Below are positions 62,326-64,000 of a DNA stretch of 64,000 bases, one piece after another. The notes below the pieces were generated by a model. The model was not told where the DNA came from. It did no database searches and saw only the letters and a program-made list of their open reading frames with translations. How positions within the stretch are numbered: position 1 is the first letter of the stretch; each line of letters opens with the position of its first letter. The translations under genes were made by a program, and so were the position numbers. The stretch comes from Thalassobacillus sp043497085. GTDB taxonomy: Bacteria; Bacillota; Bacilli; Bacillales; Halobacillaceae. The stretch lies in NCBI GenBank assembly GCA_043497085.1, contig JBIEKI010000017.1; one strand, written 5' to 3'.

Positions 62326-62331
62326 GCCATC

Positions 62332-64000
62332 TTGTTATCAATTTTGAAAAGGAAAACAGATGAGGAGAAAACCAAGAGAAAGGGATATAACCCTTACCTA
62401 CTCGCCCATATACAACCCCAAGGAGGTATTAATTTTCAGGAATCCTTTGTTCGTAAAGGTGATGGTTATGAAACATGTGTCCATGTTTATTTATTTCCCA
62501 AGAATGTAGCAGATTTTTGGTTAGAGCCGATTTTTAACATAGACAATGTCATTACGACCATGGATGTCGTATCAGATGATCGATACAAAGTGCGAGAGGG
62601 TTTAAACAAAGGGATGGCAGAGCAGAGCTCGCGCATCATCAATGAGAAAGATAATGCAGGCATTATTGAAGCACAAAACAATTACGATGACCTGCGAGAA
62701 CTTTATAACCAGGTATCCGAACAAGGGGAGATCATCAAGCGTGTTCACTTGAGACATTACGTCAGTGCCCCAACCAAAATGGAATTAGAGGATACGGTAA
62801 AAACGGTTCTTTCCACTTTACAAGATGAAAACTTTCGAGGAGCTATTTTCTTAAATGAACAGGAGTATGAATGGCAATCCCTTCTTTCAAATTATACGGA
62901 ACAATCCACGTATCGTAATAAACGAGAAGGTCAACCGATTCCAGCTTTAGGATTAGCTGGTGGTTTTCCTTTTCACTTTACTAGTTTAAATGATCCGTTC
63001 GGTATATTTTATGGCACCACGCTAACAGGAGGGAGTGTTGTGTTTGACCTCTTTCACCGTGATCACCAACGCAAAAGTTATAACGGTGTTATGGTCGGAG
63101 CAATGGGAGCTGGAAAATCGACAACCCTCAAAAAGATTATGCTAGACAATGCAATTAAGGGATATAAGGTCCGAACATTCGATATGACAGGAGAGTTTGC
63201 TGAATTAACGAAAGCTCTGGGTGGAAAACAAATTGCTTTAGATGGATCCGATGGCGTAATTAATCCCTTACAAGTCTATCGAACGGCTGAGGATGAAACC
63301 ACTTCCTTTACGCAACATCTATCTAAATTAACAATATTCTATAAATTCTTAGCACCAGAAGCAAAAGACAGTGAGTTGAAAGAGTATGAGAATCTATTGA
63401 GAAGGCTTTATGAAACAAAGGGCCTTTGGAGCGATGGAGACGGAGCTGAATTAAACATAACGAAACGACCGGTGCATGACTACCCTATATTCACAGATTT
63501 TCTTTCATTTATAGAGGAGGAACTCTATGAAGATATCAATGAAGGAAAGCAACGAGAAAAGGTAAGCCAGGAAAGAAAGAGGCGACTGGAAAGTATTGAA
63601 TTAAATATACGAAATATCGTAGAAACCTATGCTCACTTGTTCAATGGTATATCAACCATTGAACATTTTAATGATCAGCAAGTCGTCACGTTTACTTTAC
63701 GAGGCTTGTCGCAAATGCGAGCAGAGGTATTTCAAGCCCAACTATTTAATGTCTTAAATCTACTATGGGACTCCATGTTAACTAATGGGGCCCCTCAATT
63801 TAAAGCCTATGATCGAGGGGAGCTAGCCTTTGAAGATGCAGTTCGATACTTGATATTGATGGATGAAGCTCATCACATTATTAATACCAAGAAGAAAAGC
63901 GAAAATGCGCTTGATTTTCTTACCAAATTTAGCCGGGAGGCAAGAAAATATTTTGGCAGTTTGCTATACGCAAGTCATACGATTCGCGATTTTGTCCCTG
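62332..64000 (+). CDS. virB4: VirB4-family type IV secretion ATPase (cut by window end)
   Basis: An open frame from TTG 62332 (GAGGGGGTAA upstream) to the window end, at least 556 residues. The N-terminal domain (about 1-230) precedes Walker A GAMGAGKSTT (about 258-267); Walker B is LILMDEAHH (about 506-514). A later motif KFSREARKYFG and YASHTIRDF are typical of VirB4. It supplies energy to the transfer channel. The C-terminus is missing because the window ends here. Confidence 0.92.
   Translation, partial: MLSILKRKTDEEKTKRKGYNPYLLAHIQPQGGINFQESFVRKGDGYETCVHVYLFPKNVADFWLEPIFNIDNVITTMDVVSDDRYKVREGLNKGMAEQSSRIINEKDNAGIIEAQNNYDDLRELYNQVSEQGEIIKRVHLRHYVSAPTKMELEDTVKTVLSTLQDENFRGAIFLNEQEYEWQSLLSNYTEQSTYRNKREGQPIPALGLAGGFPFHFTSLNDPFGIFYGTTLTGGSVVFDLFHRDHQRKSYNGVMVGAMGAGKSTTLKKIMLDNAIKGYKVRTFDMTGEFAELTKALGGKQIALDGSDGVINPLQVYRTAEDETTSFTQHLSKLTIFYKFLAPEAKDSELKEYENLLRRLYETKGLWSDGDGAELNITKRPVHDYPIFTDFLSFIEEELYEDINEGKQREKVSQERKRRLESIELNIRNIVETYAHLFNGISTIEHFNDQQVVTFTLRGLSQMRAEVFQAQLFNVLNLLWDSMLTNGAPQFKAYDRGELAFEDAVRYLILMDEAHHIINTKKKSENALDFLTKFSREARKYFGSLLYASHTIRDFVP

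Overview
This window comes from a low-GC, endospore-forming Gram-positive of the Bacillaceae type. The support is AGGAGG-type ribosome binding sites, a SpoIIP homologue, Bacillus-style CadC, CopY-type and LexA sites, and Firmicute-type conjugation genes. Nearly all of it reads as one integrative and conjugative element (ICE) carrying a very large metal-resistance cargo. Genus cannot be fixed from the sequence.

Layout. (1) 1-1.9 kb: the ICE left end, with a tyrosine integrase and an ImmA-type peptidase on the minus strand. Their promoter carries a LexA-like box, and a short piece of an FMN riboswitch lies at the very edge. (2) 2.0-6.1 kb: zinc/cadmium efflux (CDF transporter, CadC, CadA) and a relic of an ene-reductase gene. 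(3) 6.1-14.2 kb: a strictly alternating array in which twelve small unrelated plus-strand genes are separated by diverged copies of one intergenic repeat. One copy is split by an IS110-family element. That element's upstream region folds as a bridge RNA whose guides match the repeat it sits in. (4) 14.4-24.1 kb: SHOCT-domain small proteins (two frameshifted), a two-component system, DUF302, a rhodanese/metallo-beta-lactamase protein, CopB, and a Cys-rich copper-binding bundle protein. (5) 24.2-41.2 kb: envelope copper handling, with two multicopper oxidases, a membrane cupredoxin, two lipoproteins with their own Lgt, a second two-component system, a second Cys-rich bundle protein and a ResA-CcdA thiol system. 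(6) 41.3-46.8 kb: MATE exporter, cell-wall-binding-repeat protein, SpoIIP and a possible spore-coat-like protein. (7) 46.8-47.1 kb: a scar made of an integrase C-terminus relic and the 3' half of a tRNA-Val gene. (8) 47.4-50.8 kb: copY-copA-glutaredoxin operon. (9) 51.1-64 kb: ICE core, with ImmR-type repressor, Xis-type protein, DnaD-like replication protein, a structured candidate oriT, a VirB2-like protein, VirD4, VirB6-like, a small VirB3/PrgI-like protein and VirB4 (cut by the window end).

How it fits together. In the ICEBs1 family int, immA and immR are adjacent and same-stranded. Here int-immA sits at 0.1-1.9 kb and immR at 51.2 kb, both on the minus strand, so about 49 kb of cargo lies between anti-repressor and repressor. 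The int-immA pair has gained or kept its own promoter, with a LexA-like operator in its -35/-10 spacer. Copper genes share a CsoR-like operator motif in front of several promoters, although no csoR gene is visible. The copA operon has its own CopY boxes and the cad genes their own CadC boxes.

Start sites were chosen by ribosome binding site spacing and often differ from the longest open frame. Repeat and RNA-structure calls were made by eye.
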